NCBI GenBank assembly: GCA_016788165.1 | Contig: JAEUTH010000030.1 | Location: forward strand, 1 to 52,402 | Length of the DNA stretch: 52,402 bases | From: Bacteroidia bacterium | Lineage (GTDB): Bacteria > Bacteroidota > Bacteroidia > AKYH767-A > OLB10 | Direction: 5' to 3' | Part shown: positions 35,520-43,780 of the stretch, one piece after another | Layout: every line of letters begins with the position of its first letter | Position numbering within the stretch: the stretch's first letter is position 1 | Notes under the pieces: model-generated | What the model was told of the DNA's origin: nothing | The model's input: only the letters and a program-made list of their open reading frames with translations | Databases searched by the model: none | Translations under genes and position numbers: made by a program

Positions 35520-35527
35520 CGAATTTA
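35520..35527 (-). promoter_or_regulatory. -7 element TAAATTCG of the amidotransferase/ATP-grasp pair
   Basis: On the minus strand, TAAATTCG lies 27 bases before the ATG at 35492, downstream of the terminator at 35587-35632. A TTG sits 24 bases further upstream, longer than the usual spacing. It fits independent expression of the pair. Confidence 0.35.
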
Positions 35528-35586
35528 TAAAAAGGTTAAAAGATTGTATAACAATTTTTTCATATTCGTTTTTACCGTAATGCCTC

Positions 35587-35632
35587 ATATAAAAAAAGCT
35601 GCTGCACATTTGTGCAGCAGCTTTTTTTATAT
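35587..35632. terminator. Very strong palindromic terminator
   Basis: A perfect inverted repeat: 22-base arms around a 2-base centre, with core GCTGCTGCACA and seven A/seven T at the flanks. It ends 19 bases after the stop of the upstream ATP-grasp gene and lies before the amidotransferase start, so most transcription of the two parts of the cluster should be separate. Confidence 0.92.
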
Positions 35633-35650
35633 ATGCTATTTTCTAACGGA

Positions 35651-36670
35651 CTACTTGCCTTTTTTTGCAACAGTTTTTACTGGAGCTTTGGCTGTTGCCT
35701 TAGCAGGTACTTTTACAGTTGGTGCAATACCTAAAGTAGCATCTTTTAAGTAGGTACCCCAGGTAATATTGCTGGCACCGGCTTTATGCTCTTTTGCTTT
35801 TTCGATAGCAAAGTCGGCAGCAGTTTTAACCACCCAGTCAAAGTTTTCCTGTCCTACAGAATTTTTGTCGGCATCGGGTGCAGGGTTACAAAAATCAATT
35901 GCGTATGGAATGCCATCGCGTACAGCAAATTCAACAGTATTAAAATCATAACCTAAAGCCTGGCAAAGTGTAAGGGTATATTCTTCAACTTTATCAAGTA
36001 ATGCCTGACTAACCGGTGGGCCATCAATTACATAGCGTAAGTGATGCGGGTTGCGTGGTTCATATTGCATAATGCGTACATATTTACCGCCAATGCAATA
36101 GCAACGGAAATATTCCTGAAACACAATTTCTTCCTGTAACAACATTACCAATTGTTTGGTTTCGGCATGTTTGGTAAAAAAGTCTTGTGGGTCGTTTACT
36201 TTATATACGCTTTTCCAACCGCCACCTGCATGTGGTTTCATATAAGCCGGAAATCCAATTTCGGCAAACATGGTTTCCCAATCAAGTGGGGCTTCTAAGT
36301 TGCGGAACGATTTTTCGCTTGTGTCATCAGGGCGTTCGCTTGATGGTATTAAATAAGTTTTTGGAACCGGTACACCTAATTTAACGGCCAGGCAATTGTT
36401 GAAAAACTTTTCGTCAGCACTCCACCAAAATGGATTGTTGATTACCGTAGTTCCGTTTAAAGCTGCATTTTTAAGATAAGCTTTGTAAAAAGGCACATCC
36501 TGACTGATGCGGTCAAAAATTACTGCATAGCCTGAGTCGCTGCTTTGTTGCAACTTGTCTATTTTTACAAATTCGGCAACAATATTTTTCTCGCCACGGC
36601 TGTTTACTTCATTTACAAATGCTTCAGGAAAAGTGTTTTCCTGTCCAAATAAAATTCCAATTTTTTTCAT
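35651..36670 (-). CDS. ATP-grasp carboxylate-amine ligase with lysine-rich tail
   Basis: 339 residues. A pre-ATP-grasp domain (MKKIGILFGQENTFPEAFV) is followed by VPVPKTYLIP and the ATP-binding lysine K145 with glycine loop (YMKPHAGGGWKSV), then VFQEYF, and the metal-binding residues E247, D259 and N262 in VEFAVRDGIPYAIDFCNPAP. This is the pattern of RimK/D-Ala ligase-like enzymes, which join a carboxylate to an amine. From ~315 the sequence becomes a Pro/Ala/Lys-rich tail (VKVPAKATAKAPVKTVAKK) like that of histone H1-type proteins, possibly for binding an anionic partner. It precedes the amidotransferase pair but is cut off from it by a strong terminator. Substrate unknown. Confidence 0.82.
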   Translation of the reverse strand: MKKIGILFGQENTFPEAFVNEVNSRGEKNIVAEFVKIDKLQQSSDSGYAVIFDRISQDVPFYKAYLKNAALNGTTVINNPFWWSADEKFFNNCLAVKLGVPVPKTYLIPSSERPDDTSEKSFRNLEAPLDWETMFAEIGFPAYMKPHAGGGWKSVYKVNDPQDFFTKHAETKQLVMLLQEEIVFQEYFRCYCIGGKYVRIMQYEPRNPHHLRYVIDGPPVSQALLDKVEEYTLTLCQALGYDFNTVEFAVRDGIPYAIDFCNPAPDADKNSVGQENFDWVVKTAADFAIEKAKEHKAGASNITWGTYLKDATLGIAPTVKVPAKATAKAPVKTVAKKGK

Positions 36671-37345
36671 TATTTAATAGGTATTAAAGTGTTATTATTT
36701 GTAATAGCAGCACATGGTTTAGTAGTGCTTACAAACGGGGCGCAAAAGAGGGTATATTTTTTAAGAGTAGCAAATTTTATAACCGGCCAAACGTGAAAGT
36801 TTTACCAATGTTTTCAGCCTGAAATAAACGTTAAAACGATAAATATTGCGTGGCTTTTATTGATGTTTGGATGCGGGTTGAGCATGTAGGTTTTCCAACC
36901 AAGGGCAACATTTATTGCCTTAGTTGTGCAATACCATCTTTTATTGCGATGTGGAAAAAATGATATTGCATGTATTGCTAATTCGGTTGCACACTTTATA
37001 ATTTATAGAAATCAAATTTTATTGCGGTTTTAATGGAGCTATTTATTCGCAAGGCATTTGGGTTTTTATGGAAGCACAAAATTCTAACCGATATTATAGT
37101 TCACGTATGAATTTTTATAATCTCAATTATTGTAAAAACACTATAAAAGTGAAACCATAAAAAAATTAATGCACCTAACAAGCGTGATTATTTTTATCAG
37201 TTTAAGAAATTTAATTTTTAATAAAAAGAAGTAAGCAAAAGTGTGTGATAATTTATGTTTAGTTGCGATGTTATTTATTGACAGCTAATAAAAATGCACT
37301 GCCGTAGCCGACAGTGCATGCTTTGAAAATTGTTTAAATCAAATG
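36671..37345. other. Long intergenic region, 675 bases, no gene recognised
   Basis: Between the ATP-grasp gene and thiolase, both on the minus strand. It holds the promoter region of the ATP-grasp gene near its left end and the thiolase terminator near its right end. In between I find no convincing protein, tRNA or repeat; the only short frame (25 codons, 37033-37110 plus) has no ribosome site or promoter. The AT content is about the same as other gaps. Confidence 0.5.
37288..37321 (-). terminator. Terminator of the thiolase gene
   Basis: ATGCACTG and CAGTGCAT form an 8-bp stem; on the minus strand it is followed by TTTTTATTA. It lies 25 bases after the thiolase stop. Confidence 0.7.
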
Positions 37346-38524
37346 TTACATACGCTCGATAACCATGGCACTGGCACCACCACCACCATTGCAAATACCG
37401 GCTGCACCGTAACGTGCATTTTCATTTAGTAAGGTATGCAGTAACGTAACCATTATACGTGCACCCGACATGCCCAGTGGATGACCTAATGCAACTGCAC
37501 CTCCATTAATGTTCACTTTATCAGGGTTTAGGTTCATCAGCTTATTATTTGCTAACGATACTACACTAAATGCTTCATTAATTTCAAAGTAATCCATATC
37601 GGTAACCGATAAGCCGGCATGTTGTAAAGCCAAAGGAAGTGCTTTGCTGGGTGCTGTTGTAAACCATTCAGGCGCTTGTTGTGCATCGGCAAAAGATACT
37701 ATACGTCCGATAGGTTTTAGTCCCAAGGCTTCGCATTTTTCTTTGCTTATTAAAACCAAAGCAGCAGCACCATCGCTTAGTTTACTTGCATTGGCTGCAG
37801 TAACAGTTCCGTCTTTAATAAAGGCCGGTTTTAAGGCAGGTACTTTATCTAATTTTACGTTTTTATATTCTTCGTCTTCGCTAATCACCATTGGGTCTTT
37901 ACCTCTAACAGGTACTTCTATTGGCGAAATTTCGGTTTTAAATTTCCCGTTTTTGTAAGCATTTTGAGCACGTTCATAAGATGCAATAGCATGTGCATCT
38001 TGCTCAGCTCTACTAATGTTATGTGTGGTTGCGCAGAGTTCGGCCGCATTGCCCATTAAATATTCTTTATATACATCAAACAAACCGTCTTTTACAATGC
38101 CATCTGTAATTTGTCCGTTGCCGTATCTGAAACCGTTACGTGCTTTGTCTAAATAATAGGGTGTTTGGCTCATACTTTCCATGCCACCTGCTACAACAAT
38201 ATCATTTGTGCCCAACATAATACTTTGTGCAGCAAGCATAATTGCTTTCATACCGCTAGCACAAACTTTATTAACGGTGGTGCTTGGGGTAATATCTGTT
38301 AAGCCGGCAAAGGTGGCAGCTTGTGTTGCAGGGGCCTGGCCTACATTAGCTTGTAATACGCAACCCATATAAACTTCGTTAACCTGATTAGGTTGTATGC
38401 CCGCTTGCGCTACAGCATTTTTTATAGCATGTGCACCTAATTTTGTTGCTGATATGCTGGCTAATGCACCATTAAAACTTCCGATAGGCGTACGTGTTGC
38501 CGATAAAATATAAACTTCCTTCAT
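37346..38524 (-). CDS. Acetyl-CoA C-acetyltransferase (thiolase)
   Basis: 392 residues, full length. The three catalytic regions are present: the acyl-accepting cysteine in KVCASGMKAI (~residue 88), the His in GGAVALGHPLGMSGARI, and the second Cys in GICNGGGGASAM near the end. FEINEAFS is also conserved. It condenses two acetyl-CoA or splits acetoacetyl-CoA, working in ketone-body/fatty-acid metabolism. Sequence features fit the AtoB/PhaA biosynthetic type rather than FadA, but this is not certain. It is expressed alone and divergent from ndk; a small hairpin (ACGCTT/AAGCGT) sits in its leader at 38560-38578. Confidence 0.94.
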   Translation of the reverse strand: MKEVYILSATRTPIGSFNGALASISATKLGAHAIKNAVAQAGIQPNQVNEVYMGCVLQANVGQAPATQAATFAGLTDITPSTTVNKVCASGMKAIMLAAQSIMLGTNDIVVAGGMESMSQTPYYLDKARNGFRYGNGQITDGIVKDGLFDVYKEYLMGNAAELCATTHNISRAEQDAHAIASYERAQNAYKNGKFKTEISPIEVPVRGKDPMVISEDEEYKNVKLDKVPALKPAFIKDGTVTAANASKLSDGAAALVLISKEKCEALGLKPIGRIVSFADAQQAPEWFTTAPSKALPLALQHAGLSVTDMDYFEINEAFSVVSLANNKLMNLNPDKVNINGGAVALGHPLGMSGARIMVTLLHTLLNENARYGAAGICNGGGGASAMVIERM

Positions 38525-38686
38525 GATAATTTATTTGTAGTTGATGTTTTTTATAAATAACGCTTACTAAAAAAGCGTGCAAGTTTAGCATTATTTATGG
38601 TTGCTTAATACAGCTTAAAGGCTGTTAAATTAAATTGAAGACAGCATTGATTTTTTAGGCATTATAGGCTTTGCATTAATTTATTT

Positions 38687-38694
38687 TACATTCG
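38687..38694 (+). promoter_or_regulatory. -7 element TACATTCG of ndk
   Basis: TACATTCG lies 24 bases before the ATG of ndk, the same octamer as at 6446. No TTG at the usual distance. Confidence 0.4.
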
Positions 38695-38718
38695 CGCCCT
38701 TTAAAAAAACAAACATTT

Positions 38719-39135
38719 ATGAGTAACATCACATTTACCATGCTTAAGCCCGATGCCGTAGCTAACAACTACACCGGTGCCATAATTAGCGACTTTATAC
38801 AAGGTGGATTTAAAATACAAGCCATGAAATATATTTGGCTTACCGCTAAACAAGCCGGTAAGTTTTATGATATACATAAGGAGCGTCCTTTCTATAACGA
38901 TTTAGTGGCTTATATGAGTTCAGGCCCAATAGTGGCAATGGTTTTAGAAAAAGACAATGCAGTTGAATCGTTCCGCACTTTAATTGGTGCAACCGATCCT
39001 ACCAAAGCTGCCGAAGGTACCATCAGAAAAAAATATGCTAAATCAATTGAAGCCAATGCTGTGCATGGTAGCGATAGCGATGCCAATGCTATAATTGAAA
39101 GCAGTTTCTTCTTCTCACAATTTGAAAGGTTTTAA
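38719..39135 (+). CDS. ndk: Nucleoside-diphosphate kinase
   Basis: 138 residues, normal length. It has the start [10 protein letters not shown] with the Kpn-type lysine, the [13 protein letters not shown] loop, TIRKKYA, and the phosphorylated His in NAVHGSDS. It moves phosphate from ATP to other nucleoside diphosphates via phosphohistidine in the cytoplasm. Single-gene unit with a strong terminator 22 bases downstream. Confidence 0.97.
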   Translation: MSNITFTMLKPDAVANNYTGAIISDFIQGGFKIQAMKYIWLTAKQAGKFYDIHKERPFYNDLVAYMSSGPIVAMVLEKDNAVESFRTLIGATDPTKAAEGTIRKKYAKSIEANAVHGSDSDANAIIESSFFFSQFERF

Positions 39136-39157
39136 TTGAAAACCATCAAAGTATCTG

Positions 39158-39189
39158 AAGCCCGATGTAGCATATACATCGGGCTTTTT
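39158..39189. terminator. Bidirectional terminator between ndk and mntH
   Basis: AAGCCCGATGTA and its exact complement form a 12-bp stem around a 5-base loop, with a T-run on the plus strand and a weaker A/T-rich run on the other. Both convergent genes end near it. Confidence 0.88.
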
Positions 39190-39211
39190 GTTTGAATTCG
39201 CTTTTGGTAAA

Positions 39212-41089
39212 TTATAACCTAACAACTAAAACCGGAATGTTTAGCTGATGCCTAACCGCATCAATGGTAGTGCCCCAAATAATATCACTAAACGCCCTGT
39301 GCCCGTGCGAACCCATAACTAATAAATCGGCATCGAATGCAATGGTAAGTTGTGGTATTGCTTTTTTAGGATTGCCATAACCGATGGTTGAAACCACCTG
39401 ATAATTTTTTTCTTTTAAATGCATTTCATAATGATTTATAAGCTGTGCATCGCTTTCTGATTCGGCATCTTTAATGTTAGCACCGATAATAAATGCACCA
39501 GCCGTTTCAACGGTATGTATAAGCAAATAAGATGCATTTAAGCCACCTTGTTGTAAAGCATGTTGTATGGTTTTTTCATCTGCCTTGGTAAAATCAACGG
39601 CAATGGCTATGCGCTTAAAAGTTGAAACCGGTGGCAATGTAAGTTCGGTAAAAGTGCCATGAATACCTTTTGCATCCTGCGCTTGCTTATTTGTAAAGTA
39701 AGGATATATAGTAATGTATAGGAGCATCCCAAACGCAAAAAGCAAAAACGGTATTACCAATGCTTGCATCCAAATGTTATGTGGATGTTCGGTAGTATAT
39801 ATATTAATTTGTTCATATACCAGTTTTACATTTAAAGCAACAATGATGCTGGCGCTAATCCAAGCTAATGTTTTAACCCAATTTGAAATAGCAAACTGTT
39901 GCATTTTAATACGGTCGCTGGTAAGGTGTATTAATGGTATAATGGCAAACCCTAATTGCATACTCAATATAACCTGACTCAGTATAAGTAAATTACCCGT
40001 TGCCGACTCGCCTGCATATAGTATGGTAATTAAAGCTGGTACAACTGCAATTAAACGTGTTATTAATCTTCTAACCCAGGGCTGTATGCGCAGTTGAAGG
40101 TAACCTTCCATTATTATCTGTCCGGCTAAGGTGCCTGTAATGGTACTGCTTTGTCCGGCTGCAATTAATGCAATGGCAAACAGGGTAGGTGCCCACGTTG
40201 AGCCTAACATGGGTTGTAATAATTTATGAGCATCCTGAATTTCGGCAACTTCGTACAAACCATTTTTAAAAAATACAGTAGCAGCTAATATGAGTATGGC
40301 AGCGTTTACAAACAGAGCCAGGTTTAAAGCAATAGCCGAATCGAAAAAATTTAAACGAATAGCGCGCGCAATTGATGCCGGTGTTAAATCAAATTTGCGT
40401 GTTTGTACCAAGGAGGAGTGTAAGTATAAGTTATGTGGCATAACGGTGGCGCCAATAATACCAATGGCAATGTATAGTGCTTGTTCAGTAGGTATTGCCG
40501 GAATAAATCCTTTGGCTACGGCCGTTAAATCGGGTTTGGCCATAATGAGCTGAGACAAAAATGCAAAACCAATAATACTTATCAGGCAGATAATAAATGC
40601 TTCGAGTTTGCGCATGCCAAAGCTTAACAGGAAGAGCAGTAAAAATGTATCTAACACACAAATGCAAACACCATAAATTAATGGTATGTCAAAAAGTAAT
40701 TGCAAGCCTATGGCCATGCCTAACACTTCGGCTAAATCACATGCGGCAATGGCAATTTCGGCCAATACGTACAAAAACAAATTGGTGGCCTTGGGGTACA
40801 TTTGACGCGATGCCTGTGCCAAATCTAAACCACGTACAATACCTAAACGTGCGCTTAAACTTTGCAGTAACAGTGCAATTAAATTGCTCATTAAAAGCAC
40901 CCATAACAATGAATACCCAAATTTACTACCCCCTGCAATATCAGTAGCCCAGTTGCCCGGGTCCATGTATCCAACACTTACTAAATAAGCAGGACCAAAA
41001 AAAGCAAACCAGGTACGCCATTTTGCACCGGCTACTTTGGTAGGTACGGTAGCATTTACTTCGGCTAACGATGCATTGCTGTTTTTCAT
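39212..41089 (-). CDS. mntH: Nramp manganese/iron transporter fused to a universal stress protein domain
   Basis: 625 residues, against ~410-440 for plain MntH. The first ~450 form the Nramp transporter with about eleven helices; the metal-binding DPGN motif is in YMDPGNWATDIAGG and the TM6 motif in GATVMPHNLYLHSSL. From ~490 a UspA domain begins (FKRIAIAVDFTKADEKTI) and ends with the nucleotide-binding pattern G-2x-G-9x-G-T in GSHGHRAFSDIIWGTT, all residues present. The transporter imports Mn2+ (or Fe2+) with protons; the C-terminal domain faces the cytoplasm and may tune transport to ATP or stress. It starts directly after the mntR stop, with no base between, so both are co-translated. Confidence 0.93.
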   Translation of the reverse strand: MKNSNASLAEVNATVPTKVAGAKWRTWFAFFGPAYLVSVGYMDPGNWATDIAGGSKFGYSLLWVLLMSNLIALLLQSLSARLGIVRGLDLAQASRQMYPKATNLFLYVLAEIAIAACDLAEVLGMAIGLQLLFDIPLIYGVCICVLDTFLLLFLLSFGMRKLEAFIICLISIIGFAFLSQLIMAKPDLTAVAKGFIPAIPTEQALYIAIGIIGATVMPHNLYLHSSLVQTRKFDLTPASIARAIRLNFFDSAIALNLALFVNAAILILAATVFFKNGLYEVAEIQDAHKLLQPMLGSTWAPTLFAIALIAAGQSSTITGTLAGQIIMEGYLQLRIQPWVRRLITRLIAVVPALITILYAGESATGNLLILSQVILSMQLGFAIIPLIHLTSDRIKMQQFAISNWVKTLAWISASIIVALNVKLVYEQINIYTTEHPHNIWMQALVIPFLLFAFGMLLYITIYPYFTNKQAQDAKGIHGTFTELTLPPVSTFKRIAIAVDFTKADEKTIQHALQQGGLNASYLLIHTVETAGAFIIGANIKDAESESDAQLINHYEMHLKEKNYQVVSTIGYGNPKKAIPQLTIAFDADLLVMGSHGHRAFSDIIWGTTIDAVRHQLNIPVLVVRL

Positions 41090-41749
41090 TTAATTTAATT
41101 GTATTAAAATATTTTTGGCTAATGCTTCGCTAATGGTTACAGCCGGTTTGCGCATAGGTTTAATTTCCATTGCATTGTCAAAATCGTGCTTGGCTAATAT
41201 GGTTATTTTTGTGCCAATGGTTAAGTTGAGTTTTTCTAATTGTTTTAAAAATCTTACATCATCATTTGTTACAGCAACAATGGTTGCTAAACTACCCGAG
41301 TTTTCATTTAATAATGATTGGTATTGATGTTTTGCAATTTTGCCCATTGCATCCGGTATGGGATCGCCATGTGGGTCAAATTTAGGATAACCTAAATATT
41401 GGTCTATTCTTTCGATTAGTTCCGGTACTGAAACATGTTCTAACTGTTCGGCCATCTGATGGACTTCATCCCATTTAAAACCTAATACTTTATTTAAAAA
41501 CAATTCCCATAATCTATGCCTGCGTATGATGGTTAATGCAGCTTTATTGCCCTTGGCTGTTAAGCCTACACCACGGTATTTGGTATGTGTTATAAGTTTG
41601 TTTAGCGCAAGTTTTTTAATCATATCAGTAGCCGAAGGTGCCGTAGTACCTAATGCCAGTGCTATATTGTTGGTGGTAACAATTGTTGTTTGCGCATTAA
41701 GTTTATAAATAGCTTTTAAATAATTTTCGGTGGTTGCGCTCAATAGCAT
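41090..41749 (-). CDS. mntR: Metal-dependent DtxR/MntR family regulator
   Basis: 219 residues. Winged helix at ~1-70 (TENYLKAIYKL, TTAPSATDMIKKLALN, GVGLTAKG), a dimerisation domain with the metal ligands in RRHRLWELFL, VHQMAEQLEHVS and DPHGDPIPDA, and a C-terminal FeoA/SH3-like domain (~150-219; TIGTKITILAKHDFDNAME). With bound Mn2+ or Fe2+ it should repress its own operon with mntH. The predicted operator (41790-41805) is 41 bases upstream of its ATG. Confidence 0.93.
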   Translation of the reverse strand: MLLSATTENYLKAIYKLNAQTTIVTTNNIALALGTTAPSATDMIKKLALNKLITHTKYRGVGLTAKGNKAALTIIRRHRLWELFLNKVLGFKWDEVHQMAEQLEHVSVPELIERIDQYLGYPKFDPHGDPIPDAMGKIAKHQYQSLLNENSGSLATIVAVTNDDVRFLKQLEKLNLTIGTKITILAKHDFDNAMEIKPMRKPAVTISEALAKNILIQLN

Positions 41750-41789
41750 GTGTAGTCGTTTAAAATATTTTGATTTATAGAAAAATAAA

Positions 41790-41805
41790 TTTAGACTAAT
41801 CTAAA
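41790..41805. promoter_or_regulatory. Predicted MntR operator (16-bp palindrome)
   Basis: TTTAGA-CTAA-TCTAAA, an inverted repeat with 6-base perfect arms, resembles the boxes of DtxR/MntR family regulators (TTAGG...CCTAA type). It lies upstream of mntR and between it and the divergent cytochrome gene. Confidence 0.6.
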
Positions 41806-41889
41806 ACATTTTTCTTGCACGTAGTTATTTTTAACAAAATTTAATTTATTTTTATTAGAATTGCATACCACACCAAAACTAAACATCCC

Positions 41890-42855
41890 ATGAAAAAATT
41901 TTTTAAAATTATTTTAGCAGTAGTACTTGTTGTAGTATTACTGTTAGCTATTGGCTATTGCTTTATTGCTATTAAGGGCATACCAAGTTACACAGCACAA
42001 ACAGTTACGGTTAAAGTATCACATACACCACAAAATGTAGAGCGGGGCTTACGCCTGGCATCAGTGCTTTGTATAAAATGCCATACAGGTAACAACAGTA
42101 ATCAGTTAACCGGGCGCGAAATGTTTGATATGCCGCCTGAATTCGGCAAAGTATATTCGTCAAACATCACGCAGCATCAGCAATATGGTATTGGCAAATG
42201 GACTGATGCGCAATTGGTTTATTTTTTACGTACCGGTGTAAAACCTGATGGTACGTATGCACCTATTTGGATGCCTAAATTTGTAAAAATGAGCGATGAA
42301 GATTTGTTTTCGATTATAGCTTATTTACGAAGCAACCACCCGTCAGTTCAACCGGCCGAAGCGGTTACGCAGAAATGTGAGCCCAGTTGGCTTGCAAAAT
42401 TTTTGTGCAACGTTGCCTTTAAACCACTGCCCTATCCCGAGGCACCTGTACCCGAACCCGATACCAATAATTTATTGGCTTATGGCCGTTATTTAGTTGC
42501 AGGCCGTTTCGATTGTTTTCCATGCCACAGTGCCGATTTTAAAACTGTAAATGTTTTTGAACCTGAGAAATCGGAGGGCTATTTGGGCGGAGGTAATTTA
42601 TTGCTTAATGAAGCCGGTGCACCCGTTTATTCAGCTAATATTACGATGGATGCCGAAACCGGTTTAGGTAAGTACGATTTTGAACAATTTGCTAAGGCTT
42701 TGCGTTATGGCAACTCACCACATGGCCCACTACGTTACCCAATGTTTCCTTATACCATTTTGGATGATTTAGAAACCAAAGCCATTTGGACTTATTTAAA
42801 TTCGGTTCCAAAAATTAAAAACGATGTAAGCAAAAAATATACTTCATCTAAATAA
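41890..42855 (+). CDS. Di-haem cytochrome c
   Basis: 321 residues. An N-terminal membrane anchor (residues ~5-30, FFKIILAVVLVVVLLLAIGYCF) is followed by two cytochrome c domains, with haem sites CIKCH at 61-65 and CFPCH at 209-213. Candidate axial methionines are in LTGREMFDMPPE, APIWMPKFVKMSDEDL (first domain) and RYPMFPYTILDDLE (second). It should carry electrons in the periplasm, anchored to the inner membrane. The redox partner is not in the window. It is divergent from mntR and 31 bases before miaA, with which it may be co-transcribed. Confidence 0.9.
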   Translation: MKKFFKIILAVVLVVVLLLAIGYCFIAIKGIPSYTAQTVTVKVSHTPQNVERGLRLASVLCIKCHTGNNSNQLTGREMFDMPPEFGKVYSSNITQHQQYGIGKWTDAQLVYFLRTGVKPDGTYAPIWMPKFVKMSDEDLFSIIAYLRSNHPSVQPAEAVTQKCEPSWLAKFLCNVAFKPLPYPEAPVPEPDTNNLLAYGRYLVAGRFDCFPCHSADFKTVNVFEPEKSEGYLGGGNLLLNEAGAPVYSANITMDAETGLGKYDFEQFAKALRYGNSPHGPLRYPMFPYTILDDLETKAIWTYLNSVPKIKNDVSKKYTSSK

Positions 42856-42886
42856 TTAAATTTTTGTAACTGTTGGTGTATAGGTT

Positions 42887-43780
42887 ATGCAGCGTAAGTT
42901 AATTGTTGTTGGAGGCCCTACCGGTATTGGTAAAACGGATGTGAGTATTATATTGGCCTTAGCGCTCGATGCCGAAATTATTTCATTTGATTCGCGTCAG
43001 TTTTTTATCGAAACGCAAATTGGCACAGCTAAGCCAACTATCGATCAATTAAAAAAAGTTAAACATCATTTTATAAACAGCCATCATGTGTGGCAGCCTT
43101 TTACTGCAGGTGCATTTGCCCAAACTTGCAACAAATTAATTTCAGAAAACCCCAGTCAAAACTTTGTACTGGTTGGAGGTTCGGGTATGTATATTGATGC
43201 CTGGTTGCACAAACTGGATGATTTGCCTTTGATGGATGCAACCTATAGAAAGCAATTGGATGTATGGTATGAAAACAATGGCATTGCTTTTTTACAGGCA
43301 ATGCTGAAACAAGCCGATCCGACATATTATTACACGGTTGATTTGTTTAACAAACAAAGAGTAATGCGTGCTTTGGAAGTTTGCCATTTGGGCAATAAAC
43401 CATACTCAGCCTATTTAGCAGGAAAAGAAAAAAATGTAATGGAGGTGATTAAACTTGGGTTAAACATGCCGCGTCAACAGTTGTACAACCGTATAAATTG
43501 CAGAGTTGATAGCATGATTGCTGCCGGTCTGGTTAACGAATGTAAGTTGTTATTACCATACAAAGAGATGCAGGCTTTAAAAACAGTAGGCTATAAAGAA
43601 ATGTTTGCTTACATTGAAAATGAAACTGAACTAACTACAGCCATAAACCTAATTAAACAGCATACAAGAAATTATGCCAAACGACAATTAACCTGGTTCA
43701 GGCGTTATGACGATTTAAAATGGTTTTTACCCGATGATGTTGATGCTATGTTACGATATGCAAAAACAAATAACCTTTAA
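42887..43780 (+). CDS. miaA: tRNA dimethylallyltransferase
   Basis: 297 residues. The P-loop GGPTGIGKTDVS at 8-19, the DSRQFF segment, the FVLVGGSGMYIDAWL strand and the C-terminal QHTRNYAKRQLTWFRR motif are all present. It adds a dimethylallyl group to A37 of tRNAs that read codons beginning with U. Its stop overlaps the stop region of the convergent DUF4340 gene by four bases. Confidence 0.96.
   Translation: MQRKLIVVGGPTGIGKTDVSIILALALDAEIISFDSRQFFIETQIGTAKPTIDQLKKVKHHFINSHHVWQPFTAGAFAQTCNKLISENPSQNFVLVGGSGMYIDAWLHKLDDLPLMDATYRKQLDVWYENNGIAFLQAMLKQADPTYYYTVDLFNKQRVMRALEVCHLGNKPYSAYLAGKEKNVMEVIKLGLNMPRQQLYNRINCRVDSMIAAGLVNECKLLLPYKEMQALKTVGYKEMFAYIENETELTTAINLIKQHTRNYAKRQLTWFRRYDDLKWFLPDDVDAMLRYAKTNNL

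Noticed and set aside
37033..37110. 25-codon frame MELFIRKAFGFLW... in the long gap
   Set aside because: No promoter, ribosome site or terminator around it, and length expected by chance.
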